Source: Herbiconiux solani NBRC 106740
Lineage (GTDB): Bacteria; Actinomycetota; Actinomycetes; Actinomycetales; Microbacteriaceae
Assembly: GCF_001571005.1 (NCBI RefSeq)
Contig: NZ_BCST01000004.1
Location: 186,001 to 250,000, forward strand
Length of the DNA stretch: 64,000 nt
Direction: 5' to 3'
In this document: positions 48,439-57,464 of the stretch, one piece after another
Numbering within the stretch: position 1 is the stretch's first letter
Layout: each line of letters opens with the position of its first letter
Program-made: the position numbers and the translations under genes
Notes under the pieces: model-generated
Told to the model about the DNA's origin: nothing
The model's database searches: none
The model's input: the letters and a program-made list of their open reading frames with translations, nothing else

Positions 48439-49650
48439 ATGGTCGATTCGGTATCTCCCGCACTGGCGCGGCGCGTCGCGCTGGCCGCTCAGGGCTTCGG
48501 GGCGCGTGCCTCCGGAGTCGTGCCCGGCACCCGGCAGTTCAAACTGCTGCTGCGCCGGCTGGCCCTGCTGCAGATCGACTCGGTCAACGTCTACGAGCGC
48601 AGCCACTATCAGCCCGTGTTCGCGCGGCTCGGGGCCTTCGACAAGACGCTCCTCGACTCACTCACCTACGGGCGCACGGTCACCGAGTACTGGGCACACG
48701 AGGCCTCCTTCCTCCCACTGGAGACGCTGCCGCTGATGGGCTGGCGGAAAAACGACTACCGCGAGTGGTACCGCACGCATCCCGACTCCTGGGGCGCATC
48801 CAATCAGGGCACGATGGACTGGCTTCGCGCCGAGCTGGCCGCGAAGGGGCCGATGCGGGCGAGCGAGATCGAGCACGAGTCGAACCGTCGGCAGGGGCCG
48901 TGGTGGGGCTGGTCGGACGTCAAGCGGGGGCTCGAGACGATGTTCCGGCAGGGTGACGTCGTGTCGGCCGGGCGGGTGCGCTTCGAGCGGGTCTACGGCC
49001 TGCCCGACCAGGTGCTGCCGAGCGGGCTGCTCGATCAGGCGGTGCCGCGCGAGGAGGCGGTGCGGCAGCTGGTCTCGCAGTCGGCGCGGGCGCTCGGCAT
49101 CGGCACCCTCGGCGAGCTGGCCGATTACTTCCGGTTGAAGACGGTGGATGCGAAGCCCGCGGTCGAGCAGCTGGTCGCGTCGGGCGAGCTCGTGCCGGTG
49201 ACGGTGCCGGGTTGGCCCTCCTCCGGGCTCAGCCGCGACGTCTACCTGCACCGCGACGCGCGGCTGCCGAGGCGGATCGAGGCGGCGGCGCTGCTGTCAC
49301 CGTTCGATCCGGTGGTCTGGGAGCGCGACCGGGCGCTCCGGATGTTCGACTTCCACTACCGCATCGAGATCTACACGCCGCAGCCCAAGCGGGTGTACGG
49401 CTACTACGTGCTGCCGGTGCTGATCGACGACCGCATCCCGGCGCGCATCGACCTGAAGAGCGACCGTCAGGCCGGCATCCTCCGCGTGCAGGCCGCGTGG
49501 GCCGAGCCCTCGCTCGTCCCCGACGACGTCCCCCGCATAGCGTCCCTCCTCCGCGAGGCCGCCGCCTGGCAGTCCCTCCCCAACGGCATAGAGGTAGCCC
49601 CTCGCGGCACCCTGGCGACCGCCTTGGCAGCCGAACTCTCTCGGAGCTAG
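48439..49650 (+). CDS. Winged-helix YcaQ/AlkZ-like DNA glycosylase
   Basis: A 403-residue protein of the HTH_42 (DUF1006) family, which includes interstrand-crosslink DNA glycosylases AlkZ and YcaQ. The catalytic QxD motif (LLQIDSVNVYERSHY) fits the YcaQ branch rather than the QxQ of AlkZ. Tandem winged helices and the FDPVVWERDRALRMFDFHYRIEIYTP strand follow. Predicted to remove N7-alkylguanine and crosslink adducts. ATG 48439 is preferred; the longer frame lacks support. Its last bases overlap the convergent htpX stop by 4 nt. Confidence 0.88.
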   Translation: MVDSVSPALARRVALAAQGFGARASGVVPGTRQFKLLLRRLALLQIDSVNVYERSHYQPVFARLGAFDKTLLDSLTYGRTVTEYWAHEASFLPLETLPLMGWRKNDYREWYRTHPDSWGASNQGTMDWLRAELAAKGPMRASEIEHESNRRQGPWWGWSDVKRGLETMFRQGDVVSAGRVRFERVYGLPDQVLPSGLLDQAVPREEAVRQLVSQSARALGIGTLGELADYFRLKTVDAKPAVEQLVASGELVPVTVPGWPSSGLSRDVYLHRDARLPRRIEAAALLSPFDPVVWERDRALRMFDFHYRIEIYTPQPKRVYGYYVLPVLIDDRIPARIDLKSDRQAGILRVQAAWAEPSLVPDDVPRIASLLREAAAWQSLPNGIEVAPRGTLATALAAELSRS

Positions 49651-50519
49651 AACGACCCACCCATATCGTGCAGGCGCTTGACCCGGTCGGGGATCGGGGG
49701 GTGGGTCGAGAACAGGCGGTCCATGATGCCGGGCTTCATGGGGTCGGCGATCCACATGTGCGACATCGACGACGACTGCTTCTGCATCGGGCGGCCGTAG
49801 GCGGCGAGCTTCTCGAGGGCGCTGGCCAGTGCATCCGGGTGGCGCGTCGTGATCGCACCCGTCGCATCCGCGAGGTACTCGCGCTGGCGGGAGACCGCGA
49901 GCTGCACGACCGTCGCGACGAGCGGCGCGATCAGGATCGCGACGAGGCCGAAGACCATGACGATCGGGTTGCCGTTGTTGTTGTTGCGGCCGAAGAACGC
50001 CATCCGCAGGAACATGTCGGCGATGAAGCCCACCGCGACAACCAGTCCGAAGACGATCATCGAGACCCGGATGTCGTAGTTGCGCACGTGGCCGAGCTCG
50101 TGGGCCATGACGCCCTCGAGCTCCGCGTCGTCCATCAGGTCGAGCAGGCCCGTGGTCGCGGCCACGATCGCGTGCTGCGGGTCGCGCCCGGTCGCGAAGG
50201 CGTTGGGGGCCGGGTCGTCGATGATGTAGACCTTCGGCATCGGTGTGCCGGTCGTGATCGACAGGTTCTCCACGACACGCCAGAGCCGCGGGTTGTCACG
50301 CTTCTGGATCTCGCGGGCGCCGCTCATCGCGAGCGCCTGCCCGCTGGCGGCGAAGTACTGGATCAGCGCGTAGCCGAGCGCCACCACGACCGTGATGATC
50401 ACGATCGACAGGTTGCCGTAGATGTAGCTTGCCAGCCAGCCGAGCCCGCCGATGATCAGCAGGAACAGGGCGATGATGATGACGGTGTTGCGCTTGTTCT
50501 TCGCTATGGCGCTGTACAT
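49647..50519 (-). CDS. htpX: Membrane zinc metalloprotease HtpX (M48B)
   Basis: A 290-residue membrane protease that degrades damaged membrane proteins. The zinc site HELGH is at residues 140-144, with the third ligand Glu in SRQREYLADA. Four hydrophobic segments lie at about 12-32, 36-57, 152-175 and 188-208. ATG 50519. Lies 50 nt after lemA; LemA and HtpX are frequent neighbours. Confidence 0.93.
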   Translation of the reverse strand: MYSAIAKNKRNTVIIIALFLLIIGGLGWLASYIYGNLSIVIITVVVALGYALIQYFAASGQALAMSGAREIQKRDNPRLWRVVENLSITTGTPMPKVYIIDDPAPNAFATGRDPQHAIVAATTGLLDLMDDAELEGVMAHELGHVRNYDIRVSMIVFGLVVAVGFIADMFLRMAFFGRNNNNGNPIVMVFGLVAILIAPLVATVVQLAVSRQREYLADATGAITTRHPDALASALEKLAAYGRPMQKQSSSMSHMWIADPMKPGIMDRLFSTHPPIPDRVKRLHDMGGSF

Positions 50520-50569
50520 GGACCAGGACTACCGCTCGGGTTCGGGGTGTCGCAGAGGGATGCGCGCGC

Positions 50570-51139
50570 TCAGAACTGCACGCGCGGCGGCTCGGCGATG
50601 GCGGCGATGTCCGACACCTCGAAGAACTCGCGCTCGGTGAACCCGAGACGACGTGCGAACACGTTGTTCGGGAACTGCTGGATCTTGGTGTTGAGCTCGC
50701 GCACACCACCGTTGTAGAAGCGGCGCGAGGCCTGCACCTTGTCTTCGGTGTCGACGATCTCGGCCTGCAGCTGCAGGAAGTTCTGGCTCGCCTGGAGCTG
50801 CGGGTACGCCTCGGCGACCGCAAAGATGCTCTTCAGCGCGTTCTGCATGTGATTCTCGGCGACGGAGGCCTCGGCCGGCCCCTGGGCCGACAGCGTCTCG
50901 GCGCGGGCCTTCGTGACGTTCTCGAAGACCGCCTTCTCGTGCGCCGCGTAGCCCTTCACCGTCTCGATCAGGTTCGGCAGCAGATCCGCTCGACGCTTGA
51001 GTTGGACGGTGATGTCACTCCACGCCTCGTCGACGCGGATCTTCAGCGTCACGAGCGCGTTGTACGTCGCCCACAGATAGATGCCGACGATCAGGACCAG
51101 AACGACGACGATGATTACCGGGATCAGCCATGCCCACAT
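50570..51139 (-). CDS. lemA: LemA family protein
   Basis: A 189-residue protein with one N-terminal membrane helix (3-25) and an extracytoplasmic/periplasmic four-helix bundle. Family motifs YNALVTLKIRVDEAWSDITVQLKRRADLLPNLIETVKGYA and FYNGGVRELNTKIQQFPNN are intact. Often transcribed with membrane proteases or TPM-domain proteins. Cellular role unsettled. Confidence 0.95.
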   Translation of the reverse strand: MWAWLIPVIIVVVLVLIVGIYLWATYNALVTLKIRVDEAWSDITVQLKRRADLLPNLIETVKGYAAHEKAVFENVTKARAETLSAQGPAEASVAENHMQNALKSIFAVAEAYPQLQASQNFLQLQAEIVDTEDKVQASRRFYNGGVRELNTKIQQFPNNVFARRLGFTEREFFEVSDIAAIAEPPRVQF

Positions 51140-51181
51140 GCCAGCAGTATAGCGAGAGGACGGGCCGCTCCCAGAGTCGTT

Positions 51182-51213
51182 GAGGCGTCCTCACAGCATT
51201 CAGGAGGACACTC
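51182..51213 (-). terminator. Probable terminator of the five-gene operon
   Basis: GAG..GTCCTC paired with GAGGAC.CTC around an 11-nt loop, overlapping the GH1 stop codon. Confidence 0.5.
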
Positions 51214-52660
51214 AGCGCGACTCCGCGAGTAGGCGCAGCCACGCGAACGAGTCCTTCGGCTTCCGGGTGAACTCGTCGAAGTCGACGTGCACGATCCCCG
51301 ACCGCCGGGTGAAGCCCGCTTCCCAGCCGAAGTCGTCGAGCAGCGACCGCACGAAGTACCCCCGGAGGTCGACGCCGGCCGAGGCGGCCGCCCCCACCGC
51401 CTCGTCGAGGTGCCGGGCGAGGTAGTCGATCCGCAGCCCGTCGTGCACCCGCGGTGTTCCCGTACCCTCCTCGAGCTCGACGGCATCCGGGAAGCTCACG
51501 CCGTTCGCCGTGACGAACACCGGAGGGAGCGCGCTGCCGTACCGCTCTGCGAGCTCACGCAGGGCGGTGCCGAGGAACTCGGGCGCGATCGGGTCGCCGC
51601 TCCCGCTCGCCGGGTACTCGGGCCAGTCGGCGAAGTGGAACGGGAGGGACGCCATCGCGGCCGACCCGCCGTCCGGCGTCGCGGCCACCCCGGATCCCGC
51701 CGCGATCTTGGTCGGGAAGCGGTAGTTCAGCCCGTAGAAGTCCAGCGGCTGGCCGATCAGCGCGAGGTCGACCGGGTCGGCCTCGGCGAGCGCCGTGAAG
51801 AGCGCTTCGAAGCCCTCGGGCGGCTGCGGATAACGGCCGAGGAGGACGGCGTCGGCGTAGACCCGGTTCTGCAGCACGTCGTACAGCTCGGCGAACGCGG
51901 TGTCCGCATCCGAGTCGGTCTCGGGCACGACGGGCGAGTGCGCGTTGACGATCCCGATGCCGCCCTGCACCCCCGCCGCCCGGAGCGCCTGGACGGCGAG
52001 CCCGTGGCCGAGCAGCTGGTGGTGCGCGACCGGCAGCGCGTTGAACAGCCGGGTCGCTCCCGGGGCGTGCACGCCGATCGCGTGGCCGGCGAAGGTGACG
52101 GTGGCCGGCTCCTCGATCGTGGCCCACCGCCCGATCCGGTCGCCGAACCGCTCCCCCAGCGCGAACGCGTAGTCGCCGAAGCGCAGCGCGGTGTCGCGCG
52201 AGAACCAGCCGGGCCCGAGGGCCGCCGGGGTGTCCCAGTGGAAGAGCGTCGCGAACGAGCGGATGCCGGCGGCATCGAGGCGGTCGAGCAGGCGCTCGTA
52301 GAAGTCGGTCCCGGATGAACGCAGGGCACCTCTGCCCTCGGCCTGCAGCCGGGGCCACGAGAACGAGAACCGGTAGGTGTCGATCCCCAGGCCCTGCATG
52401 AGGGCGACGTCCTCGGGCATCCGGTGGAAGTGGTCGGCCGCGCGGTCGGCCGTCGACCCGTCGGCGATCCGCCCGGCTTCCTGGCTGAAGGCGTCCCAGA
52501 CCGATTCGCCGCGGCCGCCCTCGTGGGTGGCGCCCTCGATCTGGAAAGCGCTGGTCGTCACTCCGAGCTCGAAGCCCTCGGGCAGTCGTCCCCCGAGGTC
52601 GCGGGCGAACGCGCGGCGCTCGTCGGGGGAACCGGCTCCGCTGGTCGTGATCCGGGCCAC
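51212..52660 (-). CDS. Degenerate GH1-family (beta-glucosidase-like) protein
   Basis: A 482-residue TIM-barrel protein clearly of glycoside hydrolase family 1: FELGVTTSAFQIEGA (Q40), DTYRFSFSWPRL, LFHWDTP (H141-W142) and FYGLNYRFP. The catalytic signatures are altered. The nucleophile motif TENG reads VTANG (A385, codon GCG), and the acid/base NEP reads TIEEP (E183-E184). The sugar-binding WSLLDNFEW reads RSLLDDFGW (438-446). Retaining hydrolysis therefore looks impossible; a non-hydrolytic or substrate-assisted role is conceivable. GTG 52660 starts 2 nt after the oxidase stop; last gene of the operon. Confidence 0.9.
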   Translation of the reverse strand: MARITTSGAGSPDERRAFARDLGGRLPEGFELGVTTSAFQIEGATHEGGRGESVWDAFSQEAGRIADGSTADRAADHFHRMPEDVALMQGLGIDTYRFSFSWPRLQAEGRGALRSSGTDFYERLLDRLDAAGIRSFATLFHWDTPAALGPGWFSRDTALRFGDYAFALGERFGDRIGRWATIEEPATVTFAGHAIGVHAPGATRLFNALPVAHHQLLGHGLAVQALRAAGVQGGIGIVNAHSPVVPETDSDADTAFAELYDVLQNRVYADAVLLGRYPQPPEGFEALFTALAEADPVDLALIGQPLDFYGLNYRFPTKIAAGSGVAATPDGGSAAMASLPFHFADWPEYPASGSGDPIAPEFLGTALRELAERYGSALPPVFVTANGVSFPDAVELEEGTGTPRVHDGLRIDYLARHLDEAVGAAASAGVDLRGYFVRSLLDDFGWEAGFTRRSGIVHVDFDEFTRKPKDSFAWLRLLAESR

Positions 52661-52662
52661 CC

Positions 52663-53976
52663 TCAGGCCCCGAGCACGCGGTCGAGGTAGGCGTTGGTGA
52701 AGCGCCGCTCCGGGTCGAGCCGGTCGCGGAGCGCCGCGAAGTCGCCGTGGCGCGGGTAGAGCTGGGCGAGGGAGGCTGCGTCCTGGGTGTGCAGCTTCCC
52801 CCAGTGGGGGCGTCCGGCGTGCTGGTTCATGATCTCCTCGACCGCTTCGAAGTACTCCGTGTGATTCTCCCGGAAGTAGCGGTGCACCGCGATGTACCCG
52901 GTCGCCCGCCCCGTGGCGGTCGAGAGCCAGAGGTCGTCGGCGGCGGCGAAGCGCACCTCGACGGGGAAGGAGATCCGCCAGCCGCGTTCCTGGATGAGGT
53001 CGTCGATCGCGCGGAGCACCTCGGGCACGTCGGCGGCCGGGATCGCGTACTCCATCTCCCGGAAGCGCACGGTGCGCTTGGCGACGAAGACCTCGTGCGA
53101 GTGGTCGGAGAAGTCGCGGTTCGACCAGAGCCGCTCGGCGAGCCGGTTGACCGTCGGGACGACGGCGGGGATGACGGCGCCGACCGCGCAGGTGACCCGG
53201 TAGACACCGTTGGCCATCAGCGTGTCGTCGACGAACGATTGGGCGGCCGGCAGCGGGCGTCGCGCGACGGAGCCGTCGGCTCGGGTGTTGGTCTTGGTGA
53301 CCGCGGTCCCCGTTCCCGGAAACCAGTAGAACTCGAAGTGGTCGCTGCCGTCGACGTGGTCGTCGATCGCCTCGAGCACCTCGTTCATCGGGATCGGGCG
53401 CTCGACGGCCTCGAGCACGAAGGCGGGCACGCACTGCAGGGTGACCTCGACGATCACGCCGAGGGCGCCGAGGCCGAGGGCGGCGGCGGGCAGCAGCTCG
53501 CTGTTCTCCTCCTCGTCGATCCGCAGCAGCTCGCCGTCGGCGGTCACCAGGGTGAGTCCGACGACCTGGGTCGCGATCCCCCCGAAGGCGGTCCCCGTTC
53601 CGTGCGTGCCGGTCGAGATCGCCCCGCTGATCGACTGGCGGTCGATGTCGCCCATGTTCGCCAGGGCCAGCCCGTGCGGCCGGAGGAGCTTCGGCAGCTG
53701 GAACAGGCGGGTGCCGGCCAGGAGGGTCACCCGCCCGCGGTCGCGGTCGACGCCGACGATGCCGGTGAGGTCGTCGAGATCGAGCAGCACCCCGGTCGCC
53801 ACGGCGATCGCCGTGAAGCTGTGCCCGGCGCCGACGGCCTTCACCCGGAGCCCGGCGCGCGCGGCACCGACGACCGCCCGCTGCACGGCGCCGATGGTCG
53901 TGGGGCGCTCGACCCGCACGGGCGTGACGCTCTCGGTGCGGGCCCAGTTGCGCCAGGTGCCGTTGATCGCGGTCAC
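52663..53976 (-). CDS. FAD-linked aldonolactone/alditol oxidase-like protein
   Basis: A 437-residue VAO/PCMH-fold flavoprotein. The FAD domain includes VKAVGAGHSFT, whose H52 is at the position of covalent flavin attachment in alditol and L-gulonolactone oxidases, and ISGAISTGTHGTG. The C-terminal ALO domain has the conserved HWGK (391-394) and the end LDPERRFTNAYLDRVLG. Expected to oxidise a polyol, aldose or sugar lactone with O2 or another acceptor. GTG 53976 overlaps the upstream stop (GTGA). Substrate unknown. Confidence 0.9.
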   Translation of the reverse strand: MTAINGTWRNWARTESVTPVRVERPTTIGAVQRAVVGAARAGLRVKAVGAGHSFTAIAVATGVLLDLDDLTGIVGVDRDRGRVTLLAGTRLFQLPKLLRPHGLALANMGDIDRQSISGAISTGTHGTGTAFGGIATQVVGLTLVTADGELLRIDEEENSELLPAAALGLGALGVIVEVTLQCVPAFVLEAVERPIPMNEVLEAIDDHVDGSDHFEFYWFPGTGTAVTKTNTRADGSVARRPLPAAQSFVDDTLMANGVYRVTCAVGAVIPAVVPTVNRLAERLWSNRDFSDHSHEVFVAKRTVRFREMEYAIPAADVPEVLRAIDDLIQERGWRISFPVEVRFAAADDLWLSTATGRATGYIAVHRYFRENHTEYFEAVEEIMNQHAGRPHWGKLHTQDAASLAQLYPRHGDFAALRDRLDPERRFTNAYLDRVLGA

Positions 53977-55280
53977 AGGAAGGCCTTCCCCTCGCCGCGG
54001 TAGCTCGGCACGACCGCGGTCACCTCGCCGTCCTCCACCACGCAGAACTCGTCCACGTGCTCGGCGAGCTCGCCGGACTTGGTGTGCCGGAACCAGACCC
54101 GGTCGCCGACCCGGAGTGCTGCCGCACCGCGGCCGGAGAGCGGGGTCTGCACCTCGCCCGCCATCTCGCGGGCCTGCATCCGGGTGCCGCGCGGCCACAC
54201 GATGCGGGGCAGCCTGTCCGGGGCGGGAGGGCCGGATGCGACCCAGCCGCCGCCGAGCACGGTCGCCATGTCGGGCCGCGGCTTCCGCACCACCGGCAGC
54301 GCGAAGGCGGCGGCCGGAGCGGGCGTGAACCGCGAGTAGGTGTCGAAGAGGTGCCCTCCGAACAGTCCGCTGCCCGCGGCGACCTCGGTCACCGAGCGGT
54401 CGGCACTCGTCGACTCGAGCGAGCCGGTGCCGCCGCCGTTCACGAACTCGAGATCGGCGAGCTCGCGCACCGCGCGGACGACGGCGCCGCGCCGTTCGGC
54501 CAGCTCACCGGCCGACTGCGACTGCATCCAGTCGATCACCCGGCCGAGCGCCAGCGCCTTCACCGGGTTGCCACCGGGGCGGTTGCCGACGCCGGCGATC
54601 TGCGACTCGTAGGCCATCATCCCGACCAGGGCGAAGCCGGGCCGGGCCAGGATGACGCGGGCCAGCGCGGTCGCCTGCTCGACCGTGGCGATGGGCGACC
54701 GCCAGACCCCCAGCCGGCCGAGCCCGGGGGCGGTGAACGAGGAGTCGAGCTCGATGGCGACCCGCACCGGCGGCCGGGCCGTCGGCGCCACGGCGCTGTC
54801 GATCAGGTCGAGGTGCTCGACCGAGTCGACCATCAGGGTGACCCGTCGGGCGAGCGTCTCGTCGGCGGCGAGCGCGCGAATGGCGGTGCGGTCGGCCGTC
54901 GGGTAGCCGACGACGACGTCCTCGACACCGGAGCCCGCAGACCCGGCGGACCCGCCGTTCTCCTCTGCCGCCAGCCACAGGGCCTCGGGGAGCGTGTAGG
55001 CGAGGATGCCGGCGTACCCGGGCAGCGCGAGCACCGCATCCTGCACCGCGCGCACCCGGATGGACTTGCTGGCGACCCGGATCGGCGTGCCGCCCGCGCG
55101 TTCGAGCATCGAGCGGGCGTTGTGCAGCAGGGCCTCGAGCCCGATGACGGCCACCGGCGGCTCGCGGTCGGCAGTCGCCGCCGTCATCCCGCGCCAGTAG
55201 CGCTGGTCGTCGCGCCAGAGCGCGGGGCCTTCGGGCTGGTCGAGGTCGAGCCGCAGGGCGGCGGGGGTGCTCTCGGTCAT
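53973..55280 (-). CDS. PLP-dependent alanine racemase-fold protein (D-threonine aldolase/deaminase-like)
   Basis: A 435-residue type III PLP enzyme. The N-terminal barrel carries the Schiff-base lysine K72 in RVASKSIR. VNGGGTGSLEST supplies the phosphate-binding loop, and a C-terminal beta domain (GDRVWFRHTKSGELAEHVDEFCVV) resembles the metal-binding part of D-threonine aldolases and eukaryotic-type D-serine dehydratases. Annotators often call such proteins amino acid deaminases; the exact reaction is not predictable. Coupled by 4-nt overlaps to the MFS gene before it and the oxidase after it. Confidence 0.85.
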   Translation of the reverse strand: MTESTPAALRLDLDQPEGPALWRDDQRYWRGMTAATADREPPVAVIGLEALLHNARSMLERAGGTPIRVASKSIRVRAVQDAVLALPGYAGILAYTLPEALWLAAEENGGSAGSAGSGVEDVVVGYPTADRTAIRALAADETLARRVTLMVDSVEHLDLIDSAVAPTARPPVRVAIELDSSFTAPGLGRLGVWRSPIATVEQATALARVILARPGFALVGMMAYESQIAGVGNRPGGNPVKALALGRVIDWMQSQSAGELAERRGAVVRAVRELADLEFVNGGGTGSLESTSADRSVTEVAAGSGLFGGHLFDTYSRFTPAPAAAFALPVVRKPRPDMATVLGGGWVASGPPAPDRLPRIVWPRGTRMQAREMAGEVQTPLSGRGAAALRVGDRVWFRHTKSGELAEHVDEFCVVEDGEVTAVVPSYRGEGKAFL

Positions 55281-56590
55281 CGGACGCTCCTCACGCGCGA
55301 GACGGCTGCCGCGCCAGCGAGCCCGAAGACCGCCGACACGAGGAACAGGGCGGGGAAGCCGCCCATCATGCTGACGATCGCGGCCCCGAGGAGCGGCGCC
55401 ATCGCCTGCGGCACGGCGGTCGCGATGTTCATGATCCCCAGGTCTTTGCCGCGGGAGGCCGGATCCGGCAGCACCTGGGTCGCGAGCGCCTGGTCGACCG
55501 AGAGGAAGCAGCCGTAGCCGAGGCCGAGGAGTCCCGCCGCCACCATGGTGACGGTGAGGTCGGGCACGAACGCAAGCAGCAGTGCTGCGAGCGCCTGCAG
55601 CACCGCGGCGACGAGCACGAACATCCGCCGTCGGGCCAGTTTGTCCGAGAGCGCGCCCGCGACGATCGAGGCGAGCACGACGAAGATCGTGTAGACGACG
55701 ATCAGCACGAGCAGGTCGTCCTCGGCGTTCGGGTCGCGGAGGCCGAACATCAGGAAGTAGAGCAGCAGTGTCGTGCCGAGCGCGTTGCCGATGTTGACCA
55801 GGATGCGGCTGAGCAGGGTCCAGCCGAAATCCGGATGCGCGACGGGGCTGACCCACATCCCCTCGACCAGCGCCTTCAGCGTCAGGGGCGGCCGGTCTCG
55901 CCGGTCGAGCCGCGCATCCGGCATCAGGAGGCAGAACGGCACGACGAGCACGACCAGCAGCACGGCGACGGCCGTGTAGCCGAGGAACTGGCCCGTGAAC
56001 AGGGTCGTCGCCAGCAGCACGCCGAGGATGAGGCCGATCGCCTGGGGCGCCGAGATCCAGCTCGAGACGAAGCCGCGCTGACCGACCGGCACCTGGTCGG
56101 AGATCGTGGCCGTCAGGGCGGCGGAGAGGATGCAGAAGCCGACGATCGCGAGGGTCCACCAGATCCCGACGCCGACGAGGCCGTCCTGGAGGCCGAGGAG
56201 GAAGAGGGAGACGGCGAACAGCAGCGCTCCCCCGGCGATCCAGGGGCGGCGGCGGCCGAAGCGCGAGGTCGTGCGGTCGGAGAGGGCACCGGTCACGGGG
56301 AAGGCGATCAGGGCGAAGACGCCGGCGATCGCGGAGATGACGCCGAAGGCGACGACGTTCTCGGTCCAGGAGGCGGCTTCGAGGTGCTGCTCGACCTGCA
56401 GCGGGAGGAGCAGCTGGATAGGAGTGAGCTGCGCCATCCAGATGCCGAGCCAGGCGGCCCCGAAGAGAGCGATCCACCCGCCCCCGACGCGCCGCACCGG
56501 TTCGGCGAGCGCCTCCGGCGCGCTAGTGGCGGCCGTGGCTTCTTTGGGAGCCTTGGCGTCCCTGGCGTCGCCGGGCGTCACGGCGCTCAC
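55277..56590 (-). CDS. MFS transporter (sugar-symporter-like)
   Basis: A 437-residue twelve-helix transporter. The inter-helix 2-3 motif GALSDRTTSRFGRRRPWIAGG resembles the sucrose/SLC45 and glycoside-cation symporter group within MFS, which suggests a sugar or glycoside, though this is only suggestive. The second-half repeat GALSDKLARRRMFVL is also present. ATG 56590 overlaps the TetR stop by 4 nt. Likely supplies or exports the compound handled by the downstream enzymes. Confidence 0.87.
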   Translation of the reverse strand: MSAVTPGDARDAKAPKEATAATSAPEALAEPVRRVGGGWIALFGAAWLGIWMAQLTPIQLLLPLQVEQHLEAASWTENVVAFGVISAIAGVFALIAFPVTGALSDRTTSRFGRRRPWIAGGALLFAVSLFLLGLQDGLVGVGIWWTLAIVGFCILSAALTATISDQVPVGQRGFVSSWISAPQAIGLILGVLLATTLFTGQFLGYTAVAVLLVVLVVPFCLLMPDARLDRRDRPPLTLKALVEGMWVSPVAHPDFGWTLLSRILVNIGNALGTTLLLYFLMFGLRDPNAEDDLLVLIVVYTIFVVLASIVAGALSDKLARRRMFVLVAAVLQALAALLLAFVPDLTVTMVAAGLLGLGYGCFLSVDQALATQVLPDPASRGKDLGIMNIATAVPQAMAPLLGAAIVSMMGGFPALFLVSAVFGLAGAAAVSRVRSVR

Positions 56591-57327
56591 GCCCGGCTCC
56601 CGGACGCGTCGGCGGCCCCTCTGGGGTCGACACCCCCCACGACTGCCCTCGACCCGTCAGTTGTTGTCACTATTCCGGCCGGATAGCGACCAGAAGTGAC
56701 GGATCGAGGACCTTCGGTGGGGCGGGCCGGGGCGGGGTGGGCCTCGGCGGCGAGGGCCCGGGCGGCGAAGGCGATGGTGGCACGGGCACGGACGTCGTCG
56801 CCGTCGGCGAGCCAGGCGAGCACGATGCCGTCGGTGAGGGCGACCAGGTCGGCGGCGAGCTGTTCCTCGGGGCGGGCCCACGTGCATCCGGTGGCCGTCG
56901 ACGCCTCACGGAGCGACGCCTCGGCGAGCGCACGGTACCGGGCGTACTGCCGGGCGGCGACCCCGGCCATACCGGGGGTGCGCATCGCGTACTGGGTCAG
57001 CTCGAACATCGCCCGCTCGCGCTGCGGGTCGGCGCGCACCTGGTCGAAGAAGCGGAGGAGCCCGAGTTCGATCAGCCCGGCGAGGTCGGCACCCGGCGCG
57101 GCGGCCGGCACGTCGAGCACGACCTCCTGGTTCTCGACCACGACGTCGACCAGTTGCGCCAGGAGCTCCTCCCGCGAGCGGAAGGCGTAATGGAAGCTGG
57201 CGAGCTTCATGCCCGCCTCGTCGACGACGGCCCGGGTCGTGGCCCCGGCGACCCCGGCGCGGGCGATCACGGCGAAGGCGGCGGCGAGCAGGCGTTCACG
57301 GCGCTCGGTGACCGGCATGTGCGGCAT
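56587..57327 (-). CDS. TetR family transcriptional regulator
   Basis: A 246-residue regulator. The N-terminal helix-turn-helix (residues ~10-56: LLAAAFAVIARAG, TTRAVVDEAGMKLASFHYAFRSREELL) is followed by a helical ligand domain. The tail beyond residue 200 is Pro/Gly/Arg-rich and longer than usual. ATG 57327 has GAGAGGAA upstream; the frame extends to 57996 only as shadow. First gene of the five-gene operon, so probably autoregulated, with a candidate operator at 57450-57460. Confidence 0.88.
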   Translation of the reverse strand: MPHMPVTERRERLLAAAFAVIARAGVAGATTRAVVDEAGMKLASFHYAFRSREELLAQLVDVVVENQEVVLDVPAAAPGADLAGLIELGLLRFFDQVRADPQRERAMFELTQYAMRTPGMAGVAARQYARYRALAEASLREASTATGCTWARPEEQLAADLVALTDGIVLAWLADGDDVRARATIAFAARALAAEAHPAPARPTEGPRSVTSGRYPAGIVTTTDGSRAVVGGVDPRGAADASGSRA

Positions 57328-57351
57328 GCGGTTCCTCTCGGGCTGGGTCGG

Positions 57352-57396
57352 GCGGGAGCGGGCTGGTGCGGACTGGTGCTTGCGGGAGCGGACTGG
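57352..57396. repeat. Two 15-bp direct repeats in the tetR leader
   Basis: GCGGGAGCGG(G/A)CTGG at 57352 and 57382, 30 bp apart, between the inferred promoter and the tetR start. Confidence 0.55.
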
Positions 57397-57434
57397 AGTG
57401 GCCGGACCGAGTGGGTCGGGCGTCCCAGTCGCGC

Positions 57435-57464
57435 CAGTATGGCCCAGCGACGACTGTCGTGTAC
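57435..57464 (-). promoter_or_regulatory. Candidate promoter and operator of the five-gene operon
   Basis: Minus-strand CATACT (57436-57441) as -10 and GTACAC (57459-57464) as weak -35, with the palindrome ACGACAGTCGT (57450-57460) in between, where a TetR repressor would block polymerase. Confidence 0.35.

Noticed and set aside
51212-53434. A 740-residue GH1 protein with an N-terminal extension
   Set aside because: The extension is an out-of-frame reading of the FAD oxidase gene; GTG 52660 gives a normal GH1 start.
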